64,000 nucleotides of DNA, taken from JAISGQ01 sp964500965. GTDB taxonomy: Bacteria; Bacillota; Clostridia; Oscillospirales; Acutalibacteraceae. Shown here piece after piece: positions 7,034 to 15,449 of this stretch. A model generated the notes under the pieces. The model was given only the letters and a program-made list of their open reading frames with translations. It did no database searches and had not been told where the DNA came from. Location: contig CAZCQZ010000007.1 in NCBI GenBank assembly GCA_964500965.1, positions 1 to 64,000 on the forward strand. The letters run 5' to 3'. Positions within the stretch are counted from its first letter, which is position 1; every line of letters begins with the position of its first letter. The position numbers and the translations under genes were made by a program.

Positions 7034-8812
7034 CTATCTTCTTCCGCCGTGTCCGCCATGACCTCCGGGATTACCGGGATTGCCGCCGGGATTGCCCATA
7101 CCGCCGCTGTTTCCGATGTTGACACTTGCGGTCAGTGTGCCCAGCAATTCGCCGTCAAGGTAGAAGCTGATTTTGTCACCCTCGTTCATCAGCGGTGAGC
7201 TTGCAACAACGAAATTATAGCTTTTCGGCGCGGTAAATGAAGCAATTTCATCTCCGTTCGCCGTCTTTAAAACCAGTACACTGCCGCCGGAGACAGTGCC
7301 GTTGATTGTAGCGGAAACGGAAGCCTGAGTGCCGCGATTCATCACCTGTGCCATGCCGCTGCTGCCAACACCCAGCAGTGTGCCGCCGGTAATTTCAAAA
7401 TCTCCGTTAAAATCCAGCGTGCCGTTGCCGTTATCTGTAGGTCCGCTTATATAAAGCTCGCCGCCGGACATCACTATCGAACCGTTTGAATCAACGCCGT
7501 CACCGGAAGCGTTTACGGTAATGCGTCCGCCGCTGATTGTAAGCAGGCATGATTCATCTGCGGCAAAAATATCATTGCCCCACATGCCGCCGGTGGACGA
7601 AGAATCGTTGCCGCCTGCGACATTTATGCCGTCATCACTTGCGGTAATGTCGGCAGTGCCGCCGGATATTGTTATAACGTTGGCTTCAAGCCCCTCGTAG
7701 CTCTCGGAAACGGTGATACTGCCGCCCTCAACGGTCAGCTCGGAATCGGCGTGGATTCCGTCATCACCGGTGGAAAGAAGAAAAATGCCGCCGCTTATAT
7801 GAATATCGCCGTTGCAATGTATCGCATCATCGGCGCAGTCGGCTGTGACGCTGCCGCCGGTAATAAAAATTGCGTTTTCCGCCTTTAAGCCTTTGGAGCT
7901 TACGGAATTATCATCGTCGGCAGTCTGACCGTGAAAGCCGAAGCCGTCGCTGTGGGTTTTGCCGTAGGAAGCTCCGCCGCCGGTAGTGATGCCGATTACG
8001 GCACCGCTGTCAACAGTCAGCACGGTTGCAGCCTGAACAGCGTCCCCACCGCTGTCGATATTCAAAGTGCATTCACCGATATAAATTGTTCCGCAGTCGC
8101 CGTCCTCATCGTTTTCGGAACGCAGTCCGTCACCGTCACAGTCGGCATTTATAACCGCTCCTGCGTTGATTTCAAGGCTGTCCTTACCGATGATTCCGTC
8201 ATCAACGGAAGTGATATTAAGGGTGCACTCAAGCACTTTCAGTTTACCCTTTGATTTTACGGCGTTGTTGATGTTGCCGGTGACGTTAAGAGTACCGCCG
8301 CCGTTGAATGTAAGGTCACATTTGCTGAAAATTGCCGATTCGGGAGCCTCCGAATCGCCGCGTACAGAGCCGTCCCACAGGGAAGAAAGGGTGTCTTCGG
8401 GCATACTTACAGTCAGTGAGCCTGCTTTTTTGCACCGGATTACAGGGGCGTTTTTGCAGCCCAGCGAGAGATTGTTCAAAATCAGCGTCACATCGTCCTT
8501 TTTGGAGCAGTCAATAATAATCTGACCGTCGGAGGAGGTGCCGGTGACAGTGTAAGCGCCGGGAGCTGTTATTGTTACAACTGCGCCCTCTGCCGAAAGT
8601 CCCTCTCCCGTGACAGTGGCGGTGTTATCAAAAACAACAGTGCCGTCGGTGTCGGAGGAAACAAACAGGTCATCGCTTTTAAAGCCCGACAGGACAGGCG
8701 TGTATTCGGTTTGTCGGCTGTTTTCGGTGTTAGCGTCTTGTGAAGTAGAACAGCTTGACAGCAGTAGCACCGCCGAAAGAACAGCACAGAGAAAGCACCG
8801 TGATTTTTTCAT
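7034..8812 (-). CDS. Cthe_2159-like carbohydrate-binding lipoprotein (beta-helix)
   Basis: A 592-aa exported protein. The lipoprotein signal peptide ends in LLLSSC. The body is built of short repeats such as ISGGTADITASDDGINVAGG and LNIDSGGDAVQA, typical of a parallel beta-helix of the Cthe_2159 (DUF4353) family. The Clostridium thermocellum founder binds cellulose and polygalacturonate. Many DDGI/DGV/DAI turns give an Asp-rich, likely calcium-binding face. The C terminus is a Gly/Asn/Pro/His-rich tail ending in GGHGGHGGRR. Its neighbours DUF4956 and the VTC-type protein are the usual companions, so this is one three-gene unit with start codons 5-20 nt after preceding stops. Its role in the unit is not known. 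Confidence 0.8.
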   Translation of the reverse strand: MKKSRCFLCAVLSAVLLLSSCSTSQDANTENSRQTEYTPVLSGFKSDDLFVSSDTDGTVVFDNTATVTGEGLSAEGAVVTITAPGAYTVTGTSSDGQIIIDCSKKDDVTLILNNLSLGCKNAPVIRCKKAGSLTVSMPEDTLSSLWDGSVRGDSEAPESAIFSKCDLTFNGGGTLNVTGNINNAVKSKGKLKVLECTLNITSVDDGIIGKDSLEINAGAVINADCDGDGLRSENDEDGDCGTIYIGECTLNIDSGGDAVQAATVLTVDSGAVIGITTGGGASYGKTHSDGFGFHGQTADDDNSVSSKGLKAENAIFITGGSVTADCADDAIHCNGDIHISGGIFLLSTGDDGIHADSELTVEGGSITVSESYEGLEANVITISGGTADITASDDGINVAGGNDSSSTGGMWGNDIFAADESCLLTISGGRITVNASGDGVDSNGSIVMSGGELYISGPTDNGNGTLDFNGDFEITGGTLLGVGSSGMAQVMNRGTQASVSATINGTVSGGSVLVLKTANGDEIASFTAPKSYNFVVASSPLMNEGDKISFYLDGELLGTLTASVNIGNSGGMGNPGGNPGNPGGHGGHGGRR

Positions 8813-8830
8813 ATGATTACCTTCGTTTTG

Positions 8831-9511
8831 TTATAATTCCACATCGGAAACCTGGGGTTTACTGCAAACAACGGTAAGGTTTCCGTTGCGACATCTGATT
8901 TCATCTATAAAGTCTTTTTGCTTTACATTGTTTTTCAGAGTAATGCTGTAATAAAGCTCGAACATTGTGCCCAGATTTGTTGTCTTAACCCTTTCAAGGG
9001 ACACACTGTCAGTATATTTCTCAAAAACATCGTCGAATATTCCCTCGTAATCAAGGTTTTCGGGTATTGTAATGCGCAGTTGATGCAGAGCCGCATTTTT
9101 TTGACCGAAGCCTGTGCGACAGAGAAGAATCAGCGCGATACTGAGAATTACGGTCACGGCGATTGCCGCCAGATTAAACCCTAGACCTACCGCAAGTCCG
9201 GCGGCGACTGCGAAGAAGATGACGGTAATCTCCTTAGCCGTACCGGGGAAAGAGCGGAAGCGGACGAGATTAAACACGCCCAGCACGGAAACACCGGCAA
9301 CGATATTGTCGCTGACCAGCATAATAACCACGGAAACAAGTGCAGGCAGAAGCACGAGAGAAATGACAAAATTTTTAGAATACTTACCGCTGAGCATATA
9401 AGCGGCGGAAATCACAAAGCCCAGCACAAGGGCAATGAAAAGCTTGATAATTACCTCTGAAATTGTTGTTTCGCCCATTGCGGCGGAAAACAGTTCGTTA
9501 AAATTAGGCAT
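8831..9511 (-). CDS. DUF4956 membrane protein
   Basis: A 226-aa protein with about four membrane helices in its first 135 residues (KLFIALVLGFVISAAYML, FVISLVLLPALVSVVIML, EITVIFFAVAAGLAVGLGF, AIAVTVILSIALILL). A soluble C-terminal domain of about 90 residues follows. A conserved-looking patch, GVFNLVRFRSFPGTAKE, lies between helices, as in DUF4956 proteins. The family is strongly linked to VTC-type polyphosphate polymerase genes, as here, where the VTC gene ends 5 nt upstream. Possible membrane partner of that enzyme; molecular role unknown. Confidence 0.8.
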   Translation of the reverse strand: MPNFNELFSAAMGETTISEVIIKLFIALVLGFVISAAYMLSGKYSKNFVISLVLLPALVSVVIMLVSDNIVAGVSVLGVFNLVRFRSFPGTAKEITVIFFAVAAGLAVGLGFNLAAIAVTVILSIALILLCRTGFGQKNAALHQLRITIPENLDYEGIFDDVFEKYTDSVSLERVKTTNLGTMFELYYSITLKNNVKQKDFIDEIRCRNGNLTVVCSKPQVSDVEL

Positions 9512-9516
9512 AATGC

Positions 9517-10230
9517 CTACCTCCGGTTTTCAATGATATTTTCGGAATAAATTCGTCCGTATTTTGAGAAAGAAGTCGGATATATTTTGTTTTTCGACAT
9601 TACACGGGTAAGCCACAGCGGAAGTGCGCCGGAAGCTTTGATTTCCATAAGACAGGTATCCTCCGGCATAAGCAGCTTGCCGGAATCTCCGGCTGAAAGG
9701 GTCAAATCGGTGCGCCGACTGCGGATTCTCCGGTCAAAGGTTATCCGTAGTGTACTGTCCTCGACGGAATAGTATGAACACCTGTCGTAGGCAAGAAACA
9801 GAATGGGAAAAAGCCTGTATCTTTTCAGAAAGAAATCAAGCTCGCGGATTGTATCGGTGTTTTCAACCTCCGGCGGCTGTCCGCCGGAAAGGTATTTTTC
9901 GGCCTGCTTGAGGGGCATGGAGCAGCGGCGTTTGTAGACAACGCCCCTGTATTTCTTTTTCAGCTCGACAAATACCGTCGAATCCTCGGTCGGAATGCCG
10001 TAGCTACGCAGACGGAGCTTTTCTTTATAAACCGGCTTTTCGATTGAGTGACGGATAAGGTCAAAGCTTGCAGTGTCGTAGTAAACATTGCATATGGTGG
10101 ATTCGCCGTATTCATCGGGGCGAATTTTATCCGCAATGCCGCGCATTATCGCTTCATACTGAGCGTTTGACAGCAGATATTTTTTCTCTACTCTTTTAAA
10201 GCTTGTGGCAGGGGTGATTTTGTCAGCCAT
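9517..10230 (-). CDS. VTC-domain protein, putative polyphosphate polymerase
   Basis: A 237-aa soluble protein with the VTC (triphosphate tunnel) fold. The RVEKKYLL start, YYDT, KLRLRSYG, FVELKKKYRGVVYKRR, YDRCSYYS, RITFDRRIRSR and LMEIKASGALPLW supply the basic and acidic residues that line the tunnel in yeast Vtc4. Eukaryotic relatives make polyphosphate from ATP; bacterial members are mostly untested. ATG 10230 follows AGAGGTG; the longer ORF reaching 10356 lacks a ribosome site. First gene of a probable operon with DUF4956 and the Cthe_2159-like protein. Confidence 0.8.
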   Translation of the reverse strand: MADKITPATSFKRVEKKYLLSNAQYEAIMRGIADKIRPDEYGESTICNVYYDTASFDLIRHSIEKPVYKEKLRLRSYGIPTEDSTVFVELKKKYRGVVYKRRCSMPLKQAEKYLSGGQPPEVENTDTIRELDFFLKRYRLFPILFLAYDRCSYYSVEDSTLRITFDRRIRSRRTDLTLSAGDSGKLLMPEDTCLMEIKASGALPLWLTRVMSKNKIYPTSFSKYGRIYSENIIENRR

Positions 10231-10303
10231 GGCTTCACCTCTTTTGTGTTGTAATATAAAAATTATAATCGGTACATCTGTGTGTGATTTGTCTGCATTG
10301 TGT

Positions 10304-11059
10304 TCATTCTGTGACAGTTTCTTCCTCGGCGGTCTGCCTGTTCTTCTTTCTGACAATCAGGTTATAGACAACAATTCCGCCGAGACTTACAACGCCGGTG
10401 ACGGCAAGTACGATAATCGCAAGTTTCCAGTTGTTGTTGTCAATGGCGTTGCCTGCAATGGTGGAGGTGAGGATAGAGGGTATTCTCGCCACAAGGGACA
10501 AGCCGAGAAAATGAAGCAGCTTCATGCGCGTAAGACCGACAAAATATGTCAGCAGGTCCTTTGGCGTGCCGGGAATGAAAAACAGGAAAAACACGACATT
10601 ATTAAGTCTGCGGTCGTTTTTGATGAACTTCATGCTGTTTATCTGTTCCTCGCTTACAAACAGGCTGACAAATTTAATTCCCAGCCATTTGGTCAGCAGG
10701 AAGATTATCGACGAGCCTATGGCAACGCCCAGCATGGACAGCAATGTACCCTCAACAGCTCCGAAAACCGCACCTGCGGCGACTTCGACCACTTCGCCGG
10801 GGATAAAGGCAACAAAGACCTGAAGCACCTGAATACCGATGAAAATCAGTCTGCCGCTGATTGGAGAATCTTTTACAAGGTCGCTGAAATACCCGGTATC
10901 GGCGGATTTTGTGCTTGTACCGCCGAAATAGTGCTCTATAAGCGGCAGACCTATTTTTACGGTTACCCATGCCATAAGCAGCAGAAATATGATAAATGAT
11001 ATTATCGCAATGGTTCTTTTAAGTGCAAGGTGCTTCATTTTGCTTTCGCTTTCGGACAT
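10304..11059 (-). CDS. TVP38/TMEM64 (VTT-domain) membrane protein
   Basis: A 251-aa integral membrane protein with the VTT signature: FIPGEVVEVAAGAVFG near the middle, and FFIPGTPKDLLTYFVGLTRM with its conserved Gly/Pro. About five or six membrane spans. Eukaryotic VTT proteins are lipid scramblases, and the fold is shared with DedA; bacterial roles are largely unknown. ATG 11059 is chosen over GTG 11068 because AGGAG ends right at the GTG and is 8 nt from the ATG. It follows the glycosyltransferase gene after 14 nt, so the two are likely co-transcribed. Confidence 0.8.
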   Translation of the reverse strand: MSESESKMKHLALKRTIAIISFIIFLLLMAWVTVKIGLPLIEHYFGGTSTKSADTGYFSDLVKDSPISGRLIFIGIQVLQVFVAFIPGEVVEVAAGAVFGAVEGTLLSMLGVAIGSSIIFLLTKWLGIKFVSLFVSEEQINSMKFIKNDRRLNNVVFFLFFIPGTPKDLLTYFVGLTRMKLLHFLGLSLVARIPSILTSTIAGNAIDNNNWKLAIIVLAVTGVVSLGGIVVYNLIVRKKNRQTAEEETVTE

Positions 11060-11073
11060 TGTGCTCACTCCTG

Positions 11074-12018
11074 TTATTTTAAAATCTTTTCTTCGATATG
11101 GTATCCGGGACGGTGCTTTGTTTCAAGATAAATCTTCCCGATGTATTCACCGATAATGCCGATTGCAAGCATAATCAGACCGCCGATTGCCCACAGTGAA
11201 ACGGCAAGACTTGACCAGCCATGTACGGTGTGTCCCGTAAAATGGCGAATCAGAAAATAGATGAGCATACCGATGCTGGCAAGAAACATGAAAATGCCAA
11301 GCCCTGTGACAAGTCGAATCGGTTTTGTGCTGAACGAGGTGATTCCCTCCCACGCAAGGGAAAGCATTCGGGACAGGGGATATTTCGTTTTGCCTGCCGC
11401 ACGTTCGTTGCGTTCATATGGAACACAGGCGGTTTTGAAGCCGAGGGTCGGCACAAGACCGCGCAGAAAAATATTCACCTCACCGTATTCCGAAAGAGCT
11501 TCCAGGGCGCGACTGCTCATAAGCCTGTAGTCGGCGTGGTTGTAAATAATGTCCGCCCCCATGGATTTAAGCAGACGGTAATAGCACTGCGCGGAAAGCC
11601 TTTTGAAAAGGGTATCCTTTTTCCGCGCGGTGCGGACACCGAAAACAATTTGACAGCCGTTCTCGTAACAGTCGAGCATTTCGTCGAAAACGGCAATATC
11701 GTCCTGCATATCCGCATCAATGGAAATCACCGCGTCACAATACTCGCGCACGGTCATAAGCGCGCACATAAGGGCATTTTGGTGACCGCAGTTTTTTGAA
11801 AGCTTAATGCCGCAAATAAGCTCGTTTTCGGCAGAATATTCCGAAATTAGCTTCCATGTACAGTCTGTTGAGCCGTCGTCAATAAAAACAATACGGCTGT
11901 CGGACGTTATTCTTTTGCGGCTGATAAGAGAATTAAGCTTGCTTGAAAGGGCGGCGGCGGTTATGGGTAAAACAGCTTCCTCATTATAGCAGGGGACTGC
12001 GATATAAAGCTTTGTCAC
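11074..12018 (-). CDS. Family 2 glycosyltransferase with membrane C terminus (DPM1/GtrB-like)
   Basis: A 314-aa protein. The GT-A domain starts YIAVPCYNEEAVLP, with FIDDGSTDCTW and SIDADMQDD (the DxD-like metal site). It continues with YRLMSSRALEAL, and ends in two membrane helices (GLGIFMFLASIGMLIYFLI, LWAIGGLIMLAIGIIGEYIGKIYLETKHRP). This layout matches polyprenyl-phosphate sugar transferases that load a lipid carrier for wall or glycan modification. GTG 12018 is preferred to GTG 12030 because AAAGGAGG overlaps the latter. Co-directional with the VTT gene downstream. Confidence 0.85.
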   Translation of the reverse strand: MTKLYIAVPCYNEEAVLPITAAALSSKLNSLISRKRITSDSRIVFIDDGSTDCTWKLISEYSAENELICGIKLSKNCGHQNALMCALMTVREYCDAVISIDADMQDDIAVFDEMLDCYENGCQIVFGVRTARKKDTLFKRLSAQCYYRLLKSMGADIIYNHADYRLMSSRALEALSEYGEVNIFLRGLVPTLGFKTACVPYERNERAAGKTKYPLSRMLSLAWEGITSFSTKPIRLVTGLGIFMFLASIGMLIYFLIRHFTGHTVHGWSSLAVSLWAIGGLIMLAIGIIGEYIGKIYLETKHRPGYHIEEKILK

Positions 12019-12118
12019 GGTTCGGGACACCTCCTTTATATGCGGTAATCACAGTATATAATTGTATAATAATCTGCCCGGCATATCAAGGGGGCAAATG
12101 TTAAATATATACGAAAAG

Positions 12119-12150
12119 GGGCTGTAAAAAACGCAAGTTTTTTACAGCCC
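12119..12150. terminator. Terminator between prs and the glycosyltransferase gene
   Basis: GGGCTGTAAAAAAC pairs perfectly with GTTTTTTACAGCCC around the tetraloop GCAA (stem 12119-12132 with 12137-12150). The A6/T6 stem makes it work on either strand. A near-identical copy lies at 22486-22517. Confidence 0.85.
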
Positions 12151-12166
12151 TGCCTGTTAATAACGG

Positions 12167-13291
12167 TTAATTTTTCTTGTCATTTTCAAGAAGCTTGCGG
12201 ATTCTGTGGTTTGCATTGAGGAGAGGGGATATTGATTCGTCGTGGTTGAGAGTGTGCATGAGCTTTGCAACGAACTTTGAAATATCCGCACACTCAAACC
12301 AGGGCTCCTGCAAAACGCTTTCGGGAATGTACGAGCCGTTGGTGCAGAAAACGCAGGACAGCTTGCCCTCCTCATAGAACTTTCTGAAACGCTCGACACC
12401 GGCGGTGAAGAAGCCGAAAGTGGCGGCAACGAAAATCTTGCCGACGTTGCGGCTCTGGAGCTGTTCGATAATGTCGATAACAGATTCGCCGGAAGCAATC
12501 ATATCATCGACAATAAGAGCGTTCATGCCGTTTAAGTCACGACCGATATACTCGTGCTGGACAATGGGGCTTTTGCCGTTAACAACTCTGGAATGGTCGC
12601 GGCGTTTGTAGAACATACCCACATCAAGCTCAAGAACATTCGCATAGTAAATGGCTCTGTCCATAGCACCGGTATCGGGGCTGATGACAATAAGGTTGTC
12701 CTTGTTGAAAACGTTACCCTCTCTTTTCAGGAGAGCCTTGAGAATGTTATAGGTAGGATAGATATTCTCGAAAGATGCGTTGGGAATGGCGTTTTGAATG
12801 TTGGGGTCGTGGGCGTCAAAGGTGATGATAGTGGAAACGCCGAGCTGTTCAAGCTCCTGCAACGCCATTGCGCAGTCAAGGGATTCTCTGCCTTTACGTC
12901 TGTGCTGACGTGAAGCGTAAAGCAGAGGCATAACAACTGTAATGCGGTTTGCCTTTCCGCCGATAGCGGAGAGAGTGCGCTTAATATCCTGCATATGCTC
13001 ATCGGGGCTCATGTGATTTTCAAAGCCGAACATGGGGTAGGTGCAGCTGTAATTGCCAACGTCCGCAAGAATATAAATGTCCTTACCTCTTACCGATTCC
13101 TTGATTTTTACCTTACCCTCGCCGTTCTGAAAACGGGGCTGTTCCGTTTCGATAAGGTAGCTGACCTCATTGGGGTTTTCGCCGCGAAGATTGCAGAGGT
13201 GAGCATTTACCATTTTGCCGAGAGCCTCACAGCTTTTCAGCGCGATAATGCCGACCGGACCGTGTTCAAGCATCTCCATTTCCTTTGACAT
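12167..13291 (-). CDS. prs: Ribose-phosphate pyrophosphokinase (PRPP synthetase), long form
   Basis: Makes PRPP from ribose-5-phosphate and ATP for nucleotide, His and Trp synthesis. Family motifs are present: VMPLLYASRQHRRKGRESLD (ATP/flexible loop), TFDAHDPNIQNAIPN (metal-binding His-Asp pair), VISPDTGAMDRA, and the PRPP loop ALIVDDMIASGES. At 374 aa it is clearly longer than the usual 310-320 aa; the extra length includes a C-terminal tail and an N-terminal segment before residue 30. ATG 13291 follows AAGGAAGG; the ORF extends further upstream without a ribosome site. Single gene with its own promoter and terminator. Confidence 0.93.
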   Translation of the reverse strand: MSKEMEMLEHGPVGIIALKSCEALGKMVNAHLCNLRGENPNEVSYLIETEQPRFQNGEGKVKIKESVRGKDIYILADVGNYSCTYPMFGFENHMSPDEHMQDIKRTLSAIGGKANRITVVMPLLYASRQHRRKGRESLDCAMALQELEQLGVSTIITFDAHDPNIQNAIPNASFENIYPTYNILKALLKREGNVFNKDNLIVISPDTGAMDRAIYYANVLELDVGMFYKRRDHSRVVNGKSPIVQHEYIGRDLNGMNALIVDDMIASGESVIDIIEQLQSRNVGKIFVAATFGFFTAGVERFRKFYEEGKLSCVFCTNGSYIPESVLQEPWFECADISKFVAKLMHTLNHDESISPLLNANHRIRKLLENDKKN

Positions 13292-13366
13292 TGAAACTAT
13301 CCTTCCTTTCAGGCTTCTTGATATTAAAATATTAAAGCGGAGTGACCTCCGAAAACTTACAAAGCT

Positions 13367-13395
13367 ATTGTAACACAAAAACGTTTTACGTTCAA
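13367..13395 (-). promoter_or_regulatory. Promoter of prs
   Basis: On the minus strand TTGAAC (13395-13390), a 17-nt spacer and TACAAT (13372-13367). It lies about 75 nt before the prs start, so the mRNA has a leader of roughly 65 nt. The remaining intergenic sequence to 13584 shows only the AGGAGG of the next gene. Confidence 0.7.
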
Positions 13396-13584
13396 CATGA
13401 AACAACAAAATCGGATAAGATTAGCCAAAAGAATAAAAATAAGATGATTTTGTGAATGTCGATTTGACAGTGCGACTAAAAAACATTGCAACAAGGAAGT
13501 GAAAGCCGCATATTATGGTTGCAGACCGAAGGGCAAAAAATCAATTAAGAGATGTTGTTGCAGTACTGAAAAGGAGGAAATATC

Positions 13585-14865
13585 ATGAATTTAGGTTACG
13601 GCAGCAGAGGCGCGGCAGTGGAAATGCTACAGCTCGCGTTAAAGAGAGCGGGCTATTACGGCGGCGACACAGACGGTATTTTCGGCGTGCAGACGAGAAA
13701 TGCCGTGATGAGCTTCCAGCGCGACAGCGGACTTGTGCCGGACGGTGTTGCCGGTGTGAAAACCAATGCCATGCTTGAGCCGTATCTGCGCGGCTATACC
13801 GTTCACACGGTTTCTCAGGGAGACACTTTATACAAAATCGCAAGGAGACATAACACCACCGTCAACGCTATACTTACGGCAAATCCGGGTATTGACCCAA
13901 TGAGCCTGAGAGCAGGGCAGAGGGTTACTGTTCCCTTTGGTTTCCGACTTGTGCCGACCGATATTACATGGAGCTTTGCACTGCTGAAATACAATATTGA
14001 GGGCTTAATTGCGCGGTATCCCTTTATCGCAAATTCCGTAATCGGCACAAGCGTTATCGGCAGACCTCTTTATACGCTGAGAATGGGAACGGGTCCCGTA
14101 AGAGTTTACTACAGTGCCGCCATTCATGCCAACGAATGGATAACAACGCCTGTTCTAATGCGCTTTGCGGAGGAGTATGCGCTGGCATATTCAAGGGGTA
14201 AAAATTTATATTCCGTTTCTGCCGCAGAGCTGTTTTCACGTGTTACACTTTACATAACACCTATGCTGAATCCTGACGGCGTTGACCTTGCAACCGGTTT
14301 TATTAACGGCGGCGGTTATTATATGCAGGCACAGCAGATTTCGCGGCGTTATCCCGATGTCAGATTCCCCGACGGCTGGAAAGCGAACATTAACGGCGTG
14401 GATTTGAATTTGCAGTTTCCGGCAGACTGGGAGCGTGCACGGGAAATCAAGTATGCACAGGGATTTACGTCACCTGCACCCAGGGACTTCGTAGGCTACG
14501 CGCCGCTGACCGAGCCGGAAGCGCAGGCGGCGTTTGATTTTACGCAGAATATTTCTCCTGCGCTGATACTTGCTTATCACACTCAGGGTGAGATTATTTA
14601 CTGGAAGTTTGCCGATTATGAGCCGCCGCGTTCCTTTGAAATCGGCGAAGCCATGAGCGAAGCATCGGGATATGTTCTTGAGCTGACCCCGGAAAGCTCA
14701 GGTTATGCAGGCTTTAAGGACTGGTTTATTCAGGATTTTAACCGTCCCGGCTACACAATAGAATGCGGCGTCGGGGTAAATCCTCTGCCGCTGTCTCAGT
14801 TTGAAAAAATCTATTCCGATAATCTGGGGATTTTGATAACCGGAATGACGGAAGCGGAGAATTGA
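13585..14865 (+). CDS. Peptidoglycan-binding/LysM M14 zinc carboxypeptidase (D-glutamyl-DAP peptidase type)
   Basis: A 426-aa wall hydrolase. Residues 1-70 form a PG_binding_1 domain (LGYGSRGAAVEMLQLALKRAGYY...), 72-118 a LysM domain (YTVHTVSQGDTLYKIARRHNTT), and 125-426 an M14 zinc peptidase. Catalytic features are IHANEW (zinc His and Glu), an LNPDGVDL segment, the second zinc His in AYHTQGEI, and a terminal Glu in YTIECGVG. This layout matches gamma-D-glutamyl-diaminopimelate peptidase I, a sporulation-associated enzyme of bacilli. No signal peptide is visible, which in such enzymes suits action in the mother cell or forespore. ATG follows AAGGAGG. Confidence 0.88.
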   Translation: MNLGYGSRGAAVEMLQLALKRAGYYGGDTDGIFGVQTRNAVMSFQRDSGLVPDGVAGVKTNAMLEPYLRGYTVHTVSQGDTLYKIARRHNTTVNAILTANPGIDPMSLRAGQRVTVPFGFRLVPTDITWSFALLKYNIEGLIARYPFIANSVIGTSVIGRPLYTLRMGTGPVRVYYSAAIHANEWITTPVLMRFAEEYALAYSRGKNLYSVSAAELFSRVTLYITPMLNPDGVDLATGFINGGGYYMQAQQISRRYPDVRFPDGWKANINGVDLNLQFPADWERAREIKYAQGFTSPAPRDFVGYAPLTEPEAQAAFDFTQNISPALILAYHTQGEIIYWKFADYEPPRSFEIGEAMSEASGYVLELTPESSGYAGFKDWFIQDFNRPGYTIECGVGVNPLPLSQFEKIYSDNLGILITGMTEAEN

Positions 14866-14977
14866 TACCGGAGAAAAGGTTGAATTTGTCGTTAATATGC
14901 ACTATAATGAAGCCGGAATAATAAAATCAGCCGATGTCCCGAGTTTTTTCGGCACGGCTGTAAAGGAGCAAAGCTGT

Positions 14978-15391
14978 ATGTGGTTTGTATTTGCACTGCT
15001 GTCCGCCGTTTTTGCGGCGCTTACGTCAATCCTCGCAAAGGTCGGCATTGACGGAGTTAATTCAAATCTCGCCACGGCAATACGCACGGTTGTTGTGGTT
15101 ATTATGTCCTGGGGCATGGTGTTTCTTACCGACGCTCAGGGCGGAATATCGGAAATCAGCAAGAAAAGCTGGAGCTTTCTGATTCTTTCGGGATTGGCAA
15201 CAGGCGCGTCCTGGCTTTGCTACTACAAAGCCCTGCAAATGGGCAGTGCTTCAAAGGTCGTGCCGATTGACAAACTGAGCGTGGTTATTACTCTGGTGCT
15301 GGCGTTTGTTTTCCTGCACGAAAAGTTTGACGTAAAATCAATTGCAGGCTGTGTGCTGATAGGAGCCGGAACGCTTCTGATGGTGCTGTAA
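14978..15391 (+). CDS. EamA-family half-size transporter
   Basis: A 137-aa membrane protein with a single EamA repeat of four or five helices, e.g. WFVFALLSAVFAALTSILAKVG, AIRTVVVVIMSWGMVFL, FLILSGLATGASWLCYYKAL and VVITLVLAFVFLHEKFDVKSIAGCVLIGAGTLLMVL. It includes the family's WLCYYKALQMGSASKV-P and FLHEK elements. Usual EamA proteins hold two repeats (about 300 aa), so this short form probably dimerises like EmrE. Substrate unknown. ATG 14978 follows AAGGAG. It ends at a terminator shared with the convergent gene. Confidence 0.82.
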   Translation: MWFVFALLSAVFAALTSILAKVGIDGVNSNLATAIRTVVVVIMSWGMVFLTDAQGGISEISKKSWSFLILSGLATGASWLCYYKALQMGSASKVVPIDKLSVVITLVLAFVFLHEKFDVKSIAGCVLIGAGTLLMVL

Positions 15392-15398
15392 AAAGTGA

Positions 15399-15432
15399 GG
15401 GAATGTAAAAAGCGCAGGCTTTTCACATTCCC
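15399..15432. terminator. Terminator between convergent genes
   Basis: GGGAATGT ... ACATTCCC stem extended by AAAAGC/GCTTTT with one A/C mismatch (15399-15432). Suitable for termination from both sides. Confidence 0.75.
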
Positions 15433-15449
15433 TTGTTTAAATATTTCAA

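Noticed and set aside
10205..10999. 264-aa plus-strand ORF
   Set aside because: Lies opposite the VTT membrane protein and the start of the VTC gene, has many polar and Cys residues without a domain, and no ribosome site.
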